Assembly: GCA_002633025.1 (NCBI GenBank)
Contig: NMRB01000773.1
Location: forward strand, 137,235 to 201,234
From: Notospermus geniculatus
Taxonomy: Eukaryota > Nemertea > Pilidiophora > Heteronemertea > Lineidae
Length of the DNA: 64,000 nt
Direction of reading: 5' to 3'
Of this stretch, positions 32,181 through 43,900 are shown piece after piece (positions within the stretch are counted from its first letter, which is position 1; every line of letters begins with the position of its first letter). The position numbers and the translations under genes are program-made. Under the pieces are notes generated by a model. That model ran no database searches. It saw only the letters and a list, made by a program, of their open reading frames with translations, and had not been told where the DNA came from.

Positions 32181-33601
32181 GAAATGTACAGCAGTGAAGG
32201 CCCCAGTAGGGTTCAAAACTGCTCACCATAGAACTGCACAACACAACATACAGAAGCATAACTAAGAAAAATAAATACGAATTCAAGTTACCAATATCAT
32301 AATTTATTTCCACAGAGTATATAATTCATCAATACTAAATTACTACTATTATTATCCAACGTTTACAGAGAAATGAAATCAATGTTTGCCAGTTAGTTAA
32401 GGCCACATAAAAATAAATACTTGTTTAGCATCCCCTCCCGACCTGAAAAATGCCAAGACCCCTGAATTTTTTTTGTAATGCATTTTCCATTAAAAATTGC
32501 CTACCGGTACCCTAAAATTTGAAAACAAAAATTTTTATTTGTTTTTTACCTATCTTTTCAGCTAAAAGCTGCTAAAAATAAAAATAAAAACCTCCCTCCC
32601 GACCCTGAAAAACTAAAGTGCCCAGACGCTAAACAAGTAATTTTTTTTATCTGGCCTAACTGACAATGGTTTATAGCTCACTTAACTGTGAAACGAAGTC
32701 TTGGGAGTAGATACATGCAGGCCTAGTGTTATATAGCCCTCCTCAGATTTCAAATGCCATCCCCAAACCACCCCTCTCTCCCACACAAATGGCTGTACGA
32801 TGCACCAGACTGGACAATGAATCAAACTGCCATGGCATTGATGCCCTTTGGAGGCCGCAGGGTATAAAGCCCCCTCAAGGTATGCTTCTAATAACCTGTC
32901 TCTACCTCAGTGACTGGAATATGTAATCATGAATAATCTCAAAATCATTTACAAGTTGATCTGTTTCATGAGAAAATGCCAGGAGACCTGGAGCCACACT
33001 CTTGAGCATTGTCACTTTGAGGCCTGTCAAGTGCCTAATCATGGGACGCGTGTTCTCTGTGTTAAGATATAAGGCTGACCCTAACAATGACCTTTCCCAT
33101 CAGCCAATCATTCTACTCCTTAGTGAGTAACAGGTCTTCTGATTGGTTCCCACAATTAGGCACTCGCCAGTGGTGCTTTGCCCGGTGAGTAATGCAAACT
33201 TCTTACCAGACTGAATGATCATGCATTAATTGCCATGTAAAAAAATAATTGGTTAGCATCCTTCCACTCTCAATTTTCTGAGGAGGGCAGGGATTTTTAA
33301 AATTTTTTTTTACTGCGTTTGAGATGCATGTTACCATGGTAAGCATGGCAACCTGAGGGAAATTCCAAATGTAATAGGTATGAATTGAAATAAAAACTAC
33401 TTTCTATCCTTTAAAACTGTGTTGTTTTATTTAAGCATCCCAGCCTACAATTTTATCACTCTTTTGGTGGGTTAAAGGTTTTTTGAAAATAAAAAATAAA
33501 AAAAATTTTGAGGAGGGGTGATTTCAATGGCGGGAGGGAATGCTAAGCAACTATTTTTTTACATGGCCTTAAGTGTGGCATGGTCAATAAAAAGACATGT
33601 G

Positions 33602-33647
33602 TCCACTATTATACCATACCACGCCACCAAACACGCAGTCGTAATAA
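33602..33647. repeat. 45-bp dispersed repeat, copy 1
   Basis: A segment containing ACTATTATACCATACCAC and ACGCAGTCGTAATAA recurs at 34299-34344 with two differences. Confidence 0.7.
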
Positions 33648-33713
33648 GTATGTGTACCATCATAAATAATTATATCATATGTTTTTAATATGGTACCGTA
33701 CGTTAGTCAGTCC

Positions 33714-33760
33714 ATCCTGAAGAAATCAGGTCCTCTTATAGGACTTAATTTCTTCAGGAT
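33714..33760. repeat. Short inverted repeat
   Basis: ATCCTGAAGAAAT and its complement ATTTCTTCAGGAT flank a smaller AGGTCCT/AGGACTT pairing. Possible tiny foldback element. Confidence 0.5.
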
Positions 33761-34158
33761 GCAGTCAATCCGTCTGGAGACTACACTACTATACTATCCC
33801 AAGTTGATTTAACGAACTACTCACAGTATACAAAAGTCATACATTTCATCAAAATCCATAAGCTAATTTGTGAACCTTTAATGTCAATAATGTTCATTGA
33901 AGTCCATTTATTAGAAAAAAGCCACCACTAACACATGCTGCTAATATTTCAGTGATTTAAAAAGTAAGAAAAAACTCAAATATGTCTCTGACCTATGAAC
34001 AATAACACTGCCCTCCAATGGTAGTAAGGTAACTCAGACTCAGACCTATGGGCTTGCTACACAAAGTGATCAGGAGTTCCTCATGAAGTCCATTTTAATC
34101 CACTCTGGGGTCCATAATAAACAGGTTCAGATGAATTAGTCAAATATACTGGTAATAC

Positions 34159-34240
34159 GGTGTCATCCTATTTCGCCTACTCCTATTTCGCCTAAACTCA
34201 TTTCGCCTAAACCTATTTCGGCCCATCCTGAAATAGGCTG
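34159..34240. repeat. TATTTCGCCTA tandem motif region
   Basis: CCTATTTCGCCTA, CTCATTTCGCCTA and related units occur four times in about 60 bases. This is a simple repeat or the end of a dispersed element. Confidence 0.6.
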
Positions 34241-34298
34241 GATCAACAACCATGCTAAAGCACACCGGCTTAATTTTTTTGAAACATGTACCGGTATG

Positions 34299-34344
34299 TG
34301 TCGACTATTATACCATACCACACCACCAAACACGCAGTCGTAAT
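34299..34344. repeat. 45-bp dispersed repeat, copy 2
   Basis: Second copy of the segment at 33602-33647, here next to a TACCGGTA word. Confidence 0.7.
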
Positions 34345-36034
34345 AATTCCCCACCTGCTTGACTAAATAATCATGTACAAAAAACATTAACAACAAAAGA
34401 ATTAACTAAAAAATAACAATCACCCTCTGGAACAGCTGGTGAAGGTAAAAAGATTTTTTCCCTTTAACAGTGTGAGTGGGCACAGAAAACATCAGCTGAA
34501 GGTGGAGGTAATATTTTCTGAAAAATAATTGGTAATTCTTCTTAATTTCATAACCATCTTTCAGAATTAACAACAAAAGACCCATCGAGCTGGACAGACT
34601 TTTAATCAGCCTCATATACCATCTGTCATCAACAAGATCTGAGACAAACACAAAAATATCAACAGTTTAACTAAAAGGATGAAAATGACTTACATTCAAT
34701 GATTTGAAAATTCTTAAATTTGATCAGGTGAAGGGGAAGGTTATCTTGGAGAGTAATTCTCATGCACACGTTCAGGTATTAATCAAATTTTCTGATCTGT
34801 TCAATAATGGCTTAATTTTTGGCCAATACATTTTAAACCCCCAGGCCCTGAAGCAGTTATTCCAAAAATCATGAAAAATTTGACTGGTACTCAAAACCCC
34901 CTAGCAGTAATCTCATGAACTAAATTTTCCACAGTAACTGATTCAGCATTCCTGGTTCATGAATACAGAATTTATTTGGTCAACCTTTCGTAAACTTAAC
35001 CCCATATTTCTGGGAACCCTCTCTGATAATGGACATCAATACAATCGTTCACATTCTTTTGATTTAACTTGGATAGTCTGCTCCGTGGAATCCCTCCAAG
35101 TATGTACATGTATGTATGTATGTACATGTAGTCATCAAGAACAATTAAAGTTCAGAACTGAAGACTGGTGCAAATATTCTTGTGCTGCTGCATGAACATA
35201 GGTTTAACCTATTCAACACCAACTGAAAGCAGATGATGTTGTCAATTAGATTTTGCACCAGACCGGTTTGTTTTACCGGAATCAAAAATGGATCCACAAT
35301 TTTCAATTGACAAACCCTGGACCTTTGAATAGTTCAGTCCACCTGGCCAACAGCTAAAAGATTGCCAAGTGATGATGCTGGCACTGAATGAGTTAAACAA
35401 ATAGACTTTGAGGGCAGCCTCTTAATGGAGNGCCTGATGTGGGACAAGTAAGTAGGCTAGGCCTATAGCTAGCCTACTTATGTTATAGGGCCCTAGAAAG
35501 GCATAGGCCTAGCTAGGCTAGGCCTAGGCTATAGATTTATTGATGAATGTAGTTTTTTGGCAGTGTTGTAGATTTAGAGAACCAAAGAAAAGAGCAAATA
35601 ACAAGAAATAGGACTAGTCCTTTCATATATTTCATACTAGCTTTAGTACCCGGTATAAACCGGGTTTGTGTTATTGCATAAGATGCGCGGTACTTTGTGG
35701 ACATTTAGCCCAGCTGCGGACGTACGACAGTGACGTGATGATATCATTACGTCATGCAGATTTCAGACGGCAACGGTGATGACATGCATGACGTCACACA
35801 ACGTTTGTGACGTCATAGCTTTTGAATTTGATGCAATTTCACTGAAAAACGCTTCTTAAAGCATAGGTTGGCCGATTTTAAAATTTTAACCTTGAAAAGA
35901 TCACTCCTTGTATCAAGAGCAATGGAATAAGGTATTGCTCAGCTCCCTCCTTGCAGCGGTTGCAGAGAACATTCGTGACAAAGACCGGGCGAATTTGCTT
36001 TATATGTATTAGATTCCAACAAATACAAATTCAA
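34345..36034. other. Intergenic region, no gene recognised
   Basis: AT-rich sequence followed by a stretch rich in TAGGCCTA words (35450-35530), with an unresolved base at 35431. No supported coding exon was seen. Confidence 0.45.
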
Positions 36035-36071
36035 TCAAACGTTTTCGAAAGATCACTCTTCCCTCATCAGG
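36035..36071 (-). other. Hammerhead-like motif, possible Penelope-like element remnant
   Basis: The minus strand has CCTGATGAGG, a hairpin (GGAAGA GTGA TCTTTC) and CGAAAACGTTTG. CTGATGA, hairpin and GAAA are the conserved core parts. One extra G before stem II and unclear outer stems make activity uncertain. Confidence 0.35.
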
Positions 36072-36310
36072 ATCGAACTGTAGTCTGCACTAAGAACAAA
36101 TACATATACACTAAGAACAAATACAATATTATTGATAAAATGAATGAACCTTGGATCGACTTGGAGGAAATTACTTGTCAAGTAGGCTAGGCCTATAGCC
36201 TCCAACAATGAAGGAAGGCCGGCGTTTTACCATCAGGAGATAACAAGTGTTGTAGTAGGCGGTGTTAGGCCCTCGAGCCTAATTAGGCTACCGGTAGGCC
36301 TAGGTCTAAG

Positions 36311-36745
36311 GTATAACTCAGTTCGGGAAAGTTCCGAATTTGGAAACGTTTCTGATTTTGGAAGCCCAGCGATTCCAATATTGGCAACGTTTCTTTGTTC
36401 GGAAGCGGTTTTCGATTCCGATATCGGAATCGGTGTAGGCCTATTTGCATGTTAGGCCTAATCGGGATATGAGTATCAAAAATCGGGAAGTGTTTTTTTC
36501 CATTAACAGATGGCAGCACCTGTGACCTTGTATTTGACGGCGTAAAATCTGAATTGCTGGCGTAAGTTGGCTGCAATCATCGATAATCATCAATTATCAT
36601 CATCAAAAGGCTTGATTGTGCCATAATCTCTGGGCTTCCAAATTCAGAAACGTTCCCGATATTGGAATCGAAAATCGCTTCCAAAAAAAGAAACGTTGCC
36701 AGTCGGAAACGTTTCCAATTTTTGAACTTTCCCGAACTGAACTAG
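36311..36745. mobile_element. 435-bp inverted-repeat element
   Basis: A left arm from GTTCGGGAAAGTTCCGAATT and a right arm ending AACTTTCCCGAACTGA are imperfect complements over roughly 110 bp. Each arm holds several GGAAACGTTTC and GGAATCG words. Confidence 0.6.
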
Positions 36746-36818
36746 GCTATAGCCTAGGGTTGGCCTGATGTACGTCCGGACTTGGCTTGATGGAAGAAGA
36801 ACGCACGCCTTATGCGGG

Positions 36819-37481
36819 GGATCCGGGATTGAGCCCCGGTGCTGTCCATCACACGAGATAGGGCCTGTCACCTGTTTTGTGTGTACTACGGTAGCTGCTG
36901 TGTAGGCCTAGGCCCTACAACTAGGCCTACCTGCTGCATGACCTGTGTGGACTGTAGACTGTAGTGTGTGCATCCAGTGCATTTGGCATGGGCATGCATG
37001 CACCAGCAGTTTTGCTGATTTTGTTGACGTGTTGATGAGCAGTAATACCGCGGTCTAATGGCACAAATCGCACAGTTATGCTTTCTGTCGCTTCCCTGAG
37101 TCAGATTCTTACCTTCCTGAAGACCTTTTCTCTTCCATTGAAGCCACACACGGTGAAAAGCAGAACAAAACACTGCTGTCTGACCCGGGCCAGAGCTTGA
37201 AAGAACAACAAAGATGGCGTAGACTTAGTCACGTGGGTGTAATCGACCAATCGTCTGTGGGATTTCCCCGACCTCGAATCCGCTTTCAGGAAACACGGGG
37301 ATTTCCCAGGTTATCAGCTGATTTGTGGAGCGCCCAGCGAGCGTCATCAGGGGGAGACCCCGAACCCCCTTCCCTTTCTGAGTGAAGGAGGCCCCAGCCC
37401 CTCTTTTGAGGCCTGATACTTAGTCTCCTGGTTCATAGTTATGGTAGTTTGTGTCACTCGACTCAACACGGTGGCAATCTC
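36819..37481. repeat. 0.66-kb segment duplicated across the N gap, copy 1
   Basis: This segment matches 38529-39195 nearly base for base, with small indels. It contains promoter-like DNA: CACGTG, GACCAATCG (inverted CCAAT) and AAAGATGGCG near 37205-37260. On the minus strand a short ATG exon (37113-37138) ends at a consensus donor GTAAGAAT. Duplication beside a gap suggests two haplotypes. Confidence 0.75.
37113..37138 (-). CDS. Tentative first coding exon of an unidentified minus-strand gene
   Basis: On the minus strand, downstream of a CCATCTTTGTTG leader, ATG opens 26 coding nt (MEEKRSSG) ending at GTAAGAAT. I could not find downstream exons before the GPCR at 30473, so the call rests only on promoter-like context and donor. 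The same exon appears in the second copy near 38839-38864. Confidence 0.2.
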
Positions 37482-37782
37482 CAACACATAGGCCTAGACT
37501 ACTCTCCAAGCTTGCCAGCGCACGCATAGGCCTATGTCGATGAATGACATGAAATTCAAATTCAAATTCAAATATTGTTTATTGAATCCGTATAAGTATA
37601 ACTTACATGGGATAAGAGGTACAATAAACCAGAGGAATCGGAACCAGTCATTGTCGATTGTTGGTTCAGCCGGGCGGCTTGAGATAGGCCTAGGCCTACA
37701 TACATGTAGGCCTAATGAGTATAGGCCAATAACGTCGACAACAGACAGTGGCTTTGGCATACAATAATGACATGAACGATGG

Positions 37783-37839
37783 ACACCCGAACCATGGAGG
37801 GGTGTAGGCCTAGGCCTACCTCTCCATGGTTCGGGTGTA
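37783..37839. repeat. Palindromic foldback centred on TAGGCCTAGGCCTA
   Basis: Arms ACACCCGAACCATGGAG and complement flank the centre. No coding capacity. Confidence 0.7.
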
Positions 37840-38138
37840 CAGACTGTATATTACAGTACAGAGGGGATGCATACATACTAAATCTCAGTGTTGTAGACGA
37901 ACTCCTGTGACTACACCTTGGGACGAGGCTGTCTCAATTTTGACAAACTCCTGTGACTGAATTTGAATTTGAATTTGGTAACCAGGCGGCGGCGCGCAAG
38001 TCGGCGGCGTTGTGTGACGTATACACCAAACCTAAATTAGGCCCGCAAATAATAATTTCACGCTCTGCTTACTCAATTCCACGTCTCAAACTTCAGTCTT
38101 TACGGTCTTCATCGTTCCCCATGCGTTCCAGCCTCAAA

Positions 38139-38528
38139 NNNNNNNNNNNNNNNNNNNNNNNNNNNNNNNNNNNNNNNNNNNNNNNNNNNNNNNNNNNNNN
38201 NNNNNNNNNNNNNNNNNNNNNNNNNNNNNNNNNNNNNNNNNNNNNNNNNNNNNNNNNNNNNNNNNNNNNNNNNNNNNNNNNNNNNNNNNNNNNNNNNNNN
38301 NNNNNNNNNNNNNNNNNNNNNNNNNNNNNNNNNNNNNNNNNNNNNNNNNNNNNNNNNNNNNNNNNNNNNNNNNNNNNNNNNNNNNNNNNNNNNNNNNNNN
38401 NNNNNNNNNNNNNNNNNNNNNNNNNNNNNNNNNNNNNNNNNNNNNNNNNNNNNNNNNNNNNNNNNNNNNNNNNNNNNNNNNNNNNNNNNNNNNNNNNNNN
38501 NNNNNNNNNNNNNNNNNNNNNNNNNNNN
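38139..38528. other. Assembly gap (390 N)
   Basis: Unresolved bases. Open frames crossing the gap are meaningless. Confidence 1.
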
Positions 38529-39195
38529 GGGATCCGGGATTGAGCCCCGGTGCTGTCCATCACACGAGATAGGGCCTGTCACCTGTGTTGTGTGTACTAC
38601 GGTAGCTGCTGTGTAGGCCCTACTATAGGCCTACCTAGCATGCCTAGTACCTGCATGACCTGTGTGGTGGACTGTAGTCAGTGTAGGTGTGTGCATCCAT
38701 GATCCAGTGCATTGGCATGGGCATGCACAGCAGTTTTGCTGATTTTGTTGACGTGTTGATGAGCAGTAATACCGCGGTCTAATGTCACAAATCGCACAGT
38801 TATGCTTTCTGTCGCTTCCCTGACTCAGATTCTTACCTTCCTGAAGACCTTTTCTCTTCCATTGAAGCCACACACGGTGAAAAGCAGAACAAAACACTGC
38901 TGTCTGACCCGGGCCAGAGCTTGAAAGAACAACAAAGATGGCGTAGACTTAGTCACGTGGGTGTAATCGACCAATCGTCTGTGGGATTTCCCCGACCTCG
39001 AATTCGCTTTCAGGAAACACGGGGATTTCCCAGGTTATCAGCTGATTTGTGGAGCGCCCTGCGAACCAGACCCCGAACCCCCCTTCCCTTTCTGAGTGAA
39101 GGAGGCCCCAGCCCCTCTTTTGAGGCCTGATACTTAGTCTCCTGGTTCATAGTTATGGTAGTTTGTGTCACTCGACTCAACACGGTGGCAATCTC
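38529..39195. repeat. 0.66-kb segment duplicated across the N gap, copy 2
   Basis: Second copy of 36819-37481. It begins immediately after the gap and diverges from copy 1 at 39196. Confidence 0.75.
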
Positions 39196-40909
39196 AGCAG
39201 CTGAGACGGTCAACTATGGCATTCAATCTGCAACAGGCGGACACACTCTCCACGCTTGTCGGCGCAGCGTGCAGTCGCCCAAACGGTAATGATAGCGCTT
39301 CGCGATAGGTGGCAGCAGCTGATGGTATCGCTGTAATATCTGCCATTGTTCTCGGTTTTCAGTGTTTCCTTCTTTGTATTGGGAACGTACTGACAGCTAG
39401 GCCTAGAGAGACAATGTTCAATAGGACATGAAGGCAGCGTCCTCATGTCTATACTGGGTAACTCTATCAACTCTTGTACCAAGGCCAATGTTGGGGCCGG
39501 CAGTCTGATCTGACTCGACAAGGTGGTGTGGTGGGGAGTCGAGCGGCCAGCTCGATAAACTGCACTCTGTTCCTGAGTTTTCTCATTCCATCTGGAGAAA
39601 ACAAGTCCAAACAAACACATGACTCTAACAATCTTTCTGTATTTCAAATTCTTTCATAGAAAATTCTGTACAGGGTGAACACATGAAAAAGGACTGTAGA
39701 GTAGGTCAACTACATAAAGAGTGAACTTGATTCTAGACGATTAACACAGAATAGTCTCCTTTTGGTTTGGATGGCAAAGGGAGGGTACAAGGGTATACAG
39801 CATGTAACAATGGATGGATTGTCTATCTTACCGGTACATTTCCTGAGTGCTAGAAAAAAGTAATCATGATCGGGATTACCAGTACAGGAGATGTTATTCT
39901 AGGTCGTAAAAAATAAATCTTGAAATTAACTTCCATCCACCTGTTCATGTTTAGATCTTGACTAAAATTATGACCATTAAATTGATTACTCAAATTCTAT
40001 CAGACTTTTCTGCACACACTTTAATGCATCGAATGTGAATACATGTAGACCACCAGCTGTCGACACCAGGTGTTTGATCAACTAAGTGGACTTGTAACCT
40101 CAAGGTTAACACCAATACATAACATATATCAATCGTTAGAAAATATTCTATTGGTACCGGTACATGAATAGAGGGCACAGAGCTGGTATATTACCAGGAC
40201 AGAGTTAGAGTACCAGACAGGGTATGAAAAAAGAACATTCCAAATTGGACTGCATCAGCCATATTAGACAGGCCGAAGCAATTTAATTACATGTATTCAA
40301 CATGACATTTGCAGTGCGAAGTGGACAAGAGGAAATAGAGTCGTAGTGACTGATAAAACCCAGTGCATGCATGTGTTCTATATAATACATGTATATCTAT
40401 TTACAAAAATTTGTATTGAATCTAAAAGAGCATGCCAGCATGCTAGGATACAAATAAAATTTTGACATTCTGGAAATTACCGGTACCAAATTAACAATTC
40501 CCGTAGTACCTGAAATATTTCTATCCAGAAGGGTGGGTGCCATACAATTTTGTTGACCGAAGGGAATAACAGCCACCATGATATGTACAGGTACAGAGCA
40601 CAGGGTTCACATAAAATATGACAAACCACACTTCTACTAGTCAAGCAAAAGTTCCAATCACGGCTGCAACATAGTGGAAGGAATTCTGAGCACCATTATC
40701 CGTAAGAATCAACCAGAGTATTGTCCTGTGCAGGTGGTAAAAATCCGGTGCATCGATCATATAAATACATATCATCAAAAACCACATTTACCTCAACAGG
40801 TATCCCCACCCCACATGTTTATCAAACCAGTTCATGGTTGGTTGAAAAAGTCCGAAGTGCAATTGTTACTCCTTATAAAAGTCTACTTGCATGATTATCC
40901 TCACAGGAT
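39196..40909. other. Downstream flank of CCDC66
   Basis: No recognised exon. The part nearest 40909 is probably CCDC66 3' UTR. A 145-codon open frame on the minus strand (39210-39647) has no recognisable domain. Confidence 0.45.
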
Positions 40910-43900
40910 CTACTCCATTCCACCCCTTAAGTTGGATGAAGTGGTCACCTCACCTGGTTGAAGACAGGTTTCAATCTCTCGCTGCCTTTGTAACAAATTC
41001 TGAAAAGGAGACCAGAGGGAAAGGTCAGATGGAAATGGGTGAAAGTGGAATTCAGCAGACACACAGCAGGGATCTCATGGATGAGTATTTCAGACAAATC
41101 CGAGGCAGAATTTTCGAAAAGAAGGACACCATTTCTAAGCAATCTTTGTGACAAAGAAACGCACCTTCCTGATGTCGCTGAGTTGCTGTAAAATGATATC
41201 CTGCCGAGCAGTGGGATGGTCTTTCACTAAACTTGGGTTCATTATAGGATCCTGCAAAAAATTCATAACAGAATACATGTACCTGGTAGTAACCTTGCAA
41301 GATCAACTCAAGTCAACAGAAATTCCTGCAAATATTTGAAGGGACATTCCTTTCATAGTTGCAGTTAGCAAGATTTGTTCAACGGTTTTCCATTCACTAT
41401 TGCATCAATATTTGTATTCAGAATTCGGTGGCTCGAACAACAGGGCAGAAGCTCACCTTCAACGTCTTTTTGTCTGGTAGGACTTTCTCCAAACCCGTGT
41501 CTTGAATATGTTCCATCCTTGACCCGAAATCTCCTGGCTTCAATCCCTGAGCATACGCTTTGCGGCCCTGTTCAACTCGAGTCATCTCACGAGACACGGG
41601 CAGCGGCATCTGCGAGTCCGCAGGATCTAGAAACGCACTGCTTCGCAAGAACGGAACAAAATCACCATCATCGACTGGTGCATGTGATGGGAGAAGATCA
41701 CTGTAATGTCCTCTATGGTCACCAAGAGTATCGAAGTGTTTCGGTGAATTCTCATCTGCACCTTGCAAGCGATGTCGCACAGCTGGAACTGGAGGAGATT
41801 TTGACCGTGCTCTCACACTGGCAACGTGGACGGAAGTTGTCGGAGTTTCAACAGCAGTGTTCCGTTGTGCTTGTGGAGAACGAGACACTCGTGTTCGTAG
41901 GACCGATGGGGGATTTTCTGGGGTATGCGAGGTCACATGTGAATGATGCCCGTCCAATCTTGACCTCCTGTGACTCCGTGGTGTGATATCGGCGATCTGC
42001 AATTCTGGTGACGGATCCCTCTGACGATGTTCACGTTCACTGTGTCTACCAACAGATGGTGATCTAGACTTGCCTCTTTCCGATGCGGGTATGCGTTTCA
42101 TGTTTGCTTCCTGCATTGCCAGTAACTTCTGTTCACGCTTCATTCTGCGCTGTTCAGCTTCCTGGCGTCGTCNAATTCTGGTGACGGATCCCTCTGGCGA
42201 TGTTCATGTTCACTGCGCCTACCAACAGATGGTGATCTAGACTTGCCTCTTTCCGATGCGGGTATGCGTTTCATGTTTGCTTCCTGCATTGCCAGTAACT
42301 TCTGTTCACGCTTCATTCTGCGCTGTTCAGCTTCCTGGCGTCGTCTCTGATAGAGAGGATCTTTCTCTGATTGCTTCAGAGACCTGGCTTTTTTCTGTGG
42401 CTCATTCCATCGTGGCTTCAGAGTTGGTTTTCGTGGTCTTGGTGGCATTTCATTTGCAGGTGGCGGCCTCTTTTCCTTGGATGCAGGTGCTGAGCTGGCA
42501 CTTCGTAATCGTACTTTTTTCTCCCTGCCTTTATTCGCTCCTCGTCTTTCAACAATTGGACCCTTGTACTGAATTCCAGCACTGTTCTCACGGTTTTTGG
42601 TTGTGTCATTTAGAGTAGGAGCCTCACCAACCAAATCATTGAAATCTAAAATAGGAAAATGTGATGTAAAATTCTGGTTGTAATTGGTAAACAATCAAAT
42701 TATCACAGGACAACAAACATACGGCCAATTTCCTCACCTGTTTGAACCCCAAACTCCTTCTTGGCGGAGAGTAGGCCTATATCTGGTTCTGAATTATGAC
42801 GTAATTTCAGCGGTGTAATTGCTCGTTCAGTGTCGAGGGTGAAGTCATTGTGCCTTGACGTGAGGTCGAGACCGGGGACGAAATTTGAATCTGGCATGGT
42901 TGTCGGCGCTCGTGGCGTGTACTTCGCTGTAAGGAATAAGAGAAAAGTGAAAAGTTTACTGGAAGATCCCTTTCGATGTGCAAGGTGAACTTTGATAACA
43001 ACAACCAGTATAACTACTCTTAGTATGCGATTGTCATCTTACCCTCAAAACTTTTGTGGAGGTGTGAGACATCATGGCCATGTTGCTTCAGATGTTGCAT
43101 CCTCCTGAAATGTTTTTCCTGTATGGCATCCTGCTCAGCCTGATCAAATGCCTCCTTCAGTTTCTGGACACGCAGCTCCTGCTCAAACTGCAAATGAAGA
43201 CAAAAGTTTTCAGACAACAGACAAACTGTCACTGAAATTAACAAATGTTGAAGACCAAACTGTTCTCAACTGCAAGAAGAGTGCGTCAGACCAGGAATCA
43301 AACTGGCAAACAGCTGGTGACAGGCACCACAGCACCACTCCTGACAGCGTTTGTCTTTTCACTGCGGCAGACACAAAGGGCCATTATTTCTTCTCTGAAT
43401 CTTAGACACCACAGGTGACTTCAGCAGCAAAGCTTCGTATGGGATCAACAGACACCATGCTTTTGACAAAAGTTGAGCCTCCTTTAGTATTTACAACGGT
43501 CAGCAAAAACAGACGGAGAACTCGTGTCAATTTTAGCCCTCACCTCCTTCTTCTTCTGCTTCATTTGCTCCATCTCATACTGCCGCTGCAACTTATCCCG
43601 CTCCATCTGCAGTTTTCGCTCCTCCTCCTGTTCCTCGCGAATCTTGCTTTCACGCTCCTGGCGTTTCAACCGCTGACGTTCCTCAACCTGTTCCTGGATG
43701 GCTTGCTGATGTTCGAGGTGGCGGCGCCGTTTTTCAGCGAGCTCCTGCATGGTGACCGGGTCGATCATGGCATTCTGACCACGAATGAATGTTCTGTAAA
43801 AAAACAGAGATGAATTTATCAAAATCAATGCAATCAACAGCATGAAATAAGAAGGTTGGTGAAGTGGCCCCTGAAAAATTTGGACGATAGAATACATAAT

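Larger units (their letters stand above)
30474..34158. other. Intergenic region, no gene recognised
   Basis: It contains several foldback elements listed separately, a CT-rich tract near 31186-31205 and a short palindrome near 32009-32035. Low-complexity AT-rich DNA continues to about 34158. No open frame has a recognisable domain. Confidence 0.5.

Noticed and set aside
35951-36190. Retroelement protein fragment
   Set aside because: Too short and without conserved reverse transcriptase or endonuclease residues; only the nearby hammerhead-like motif hints at a retroelement.
38093-38582. Long open frames across the gap
   Set aside because: They consist of unresolved bases.
39210-39647. 145-codon minus-strand open frame as a gene
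   Set aside because: No recognisable domain, no start context or splice partners, and it lies next to duplicated gap-flanking DNA.
41375-41986. 203-codon plus-strand open frame
   Set aside because: It is the antisense shadow of the large CCDC66 exon, whose minus-strand frame is supported by family similarity.
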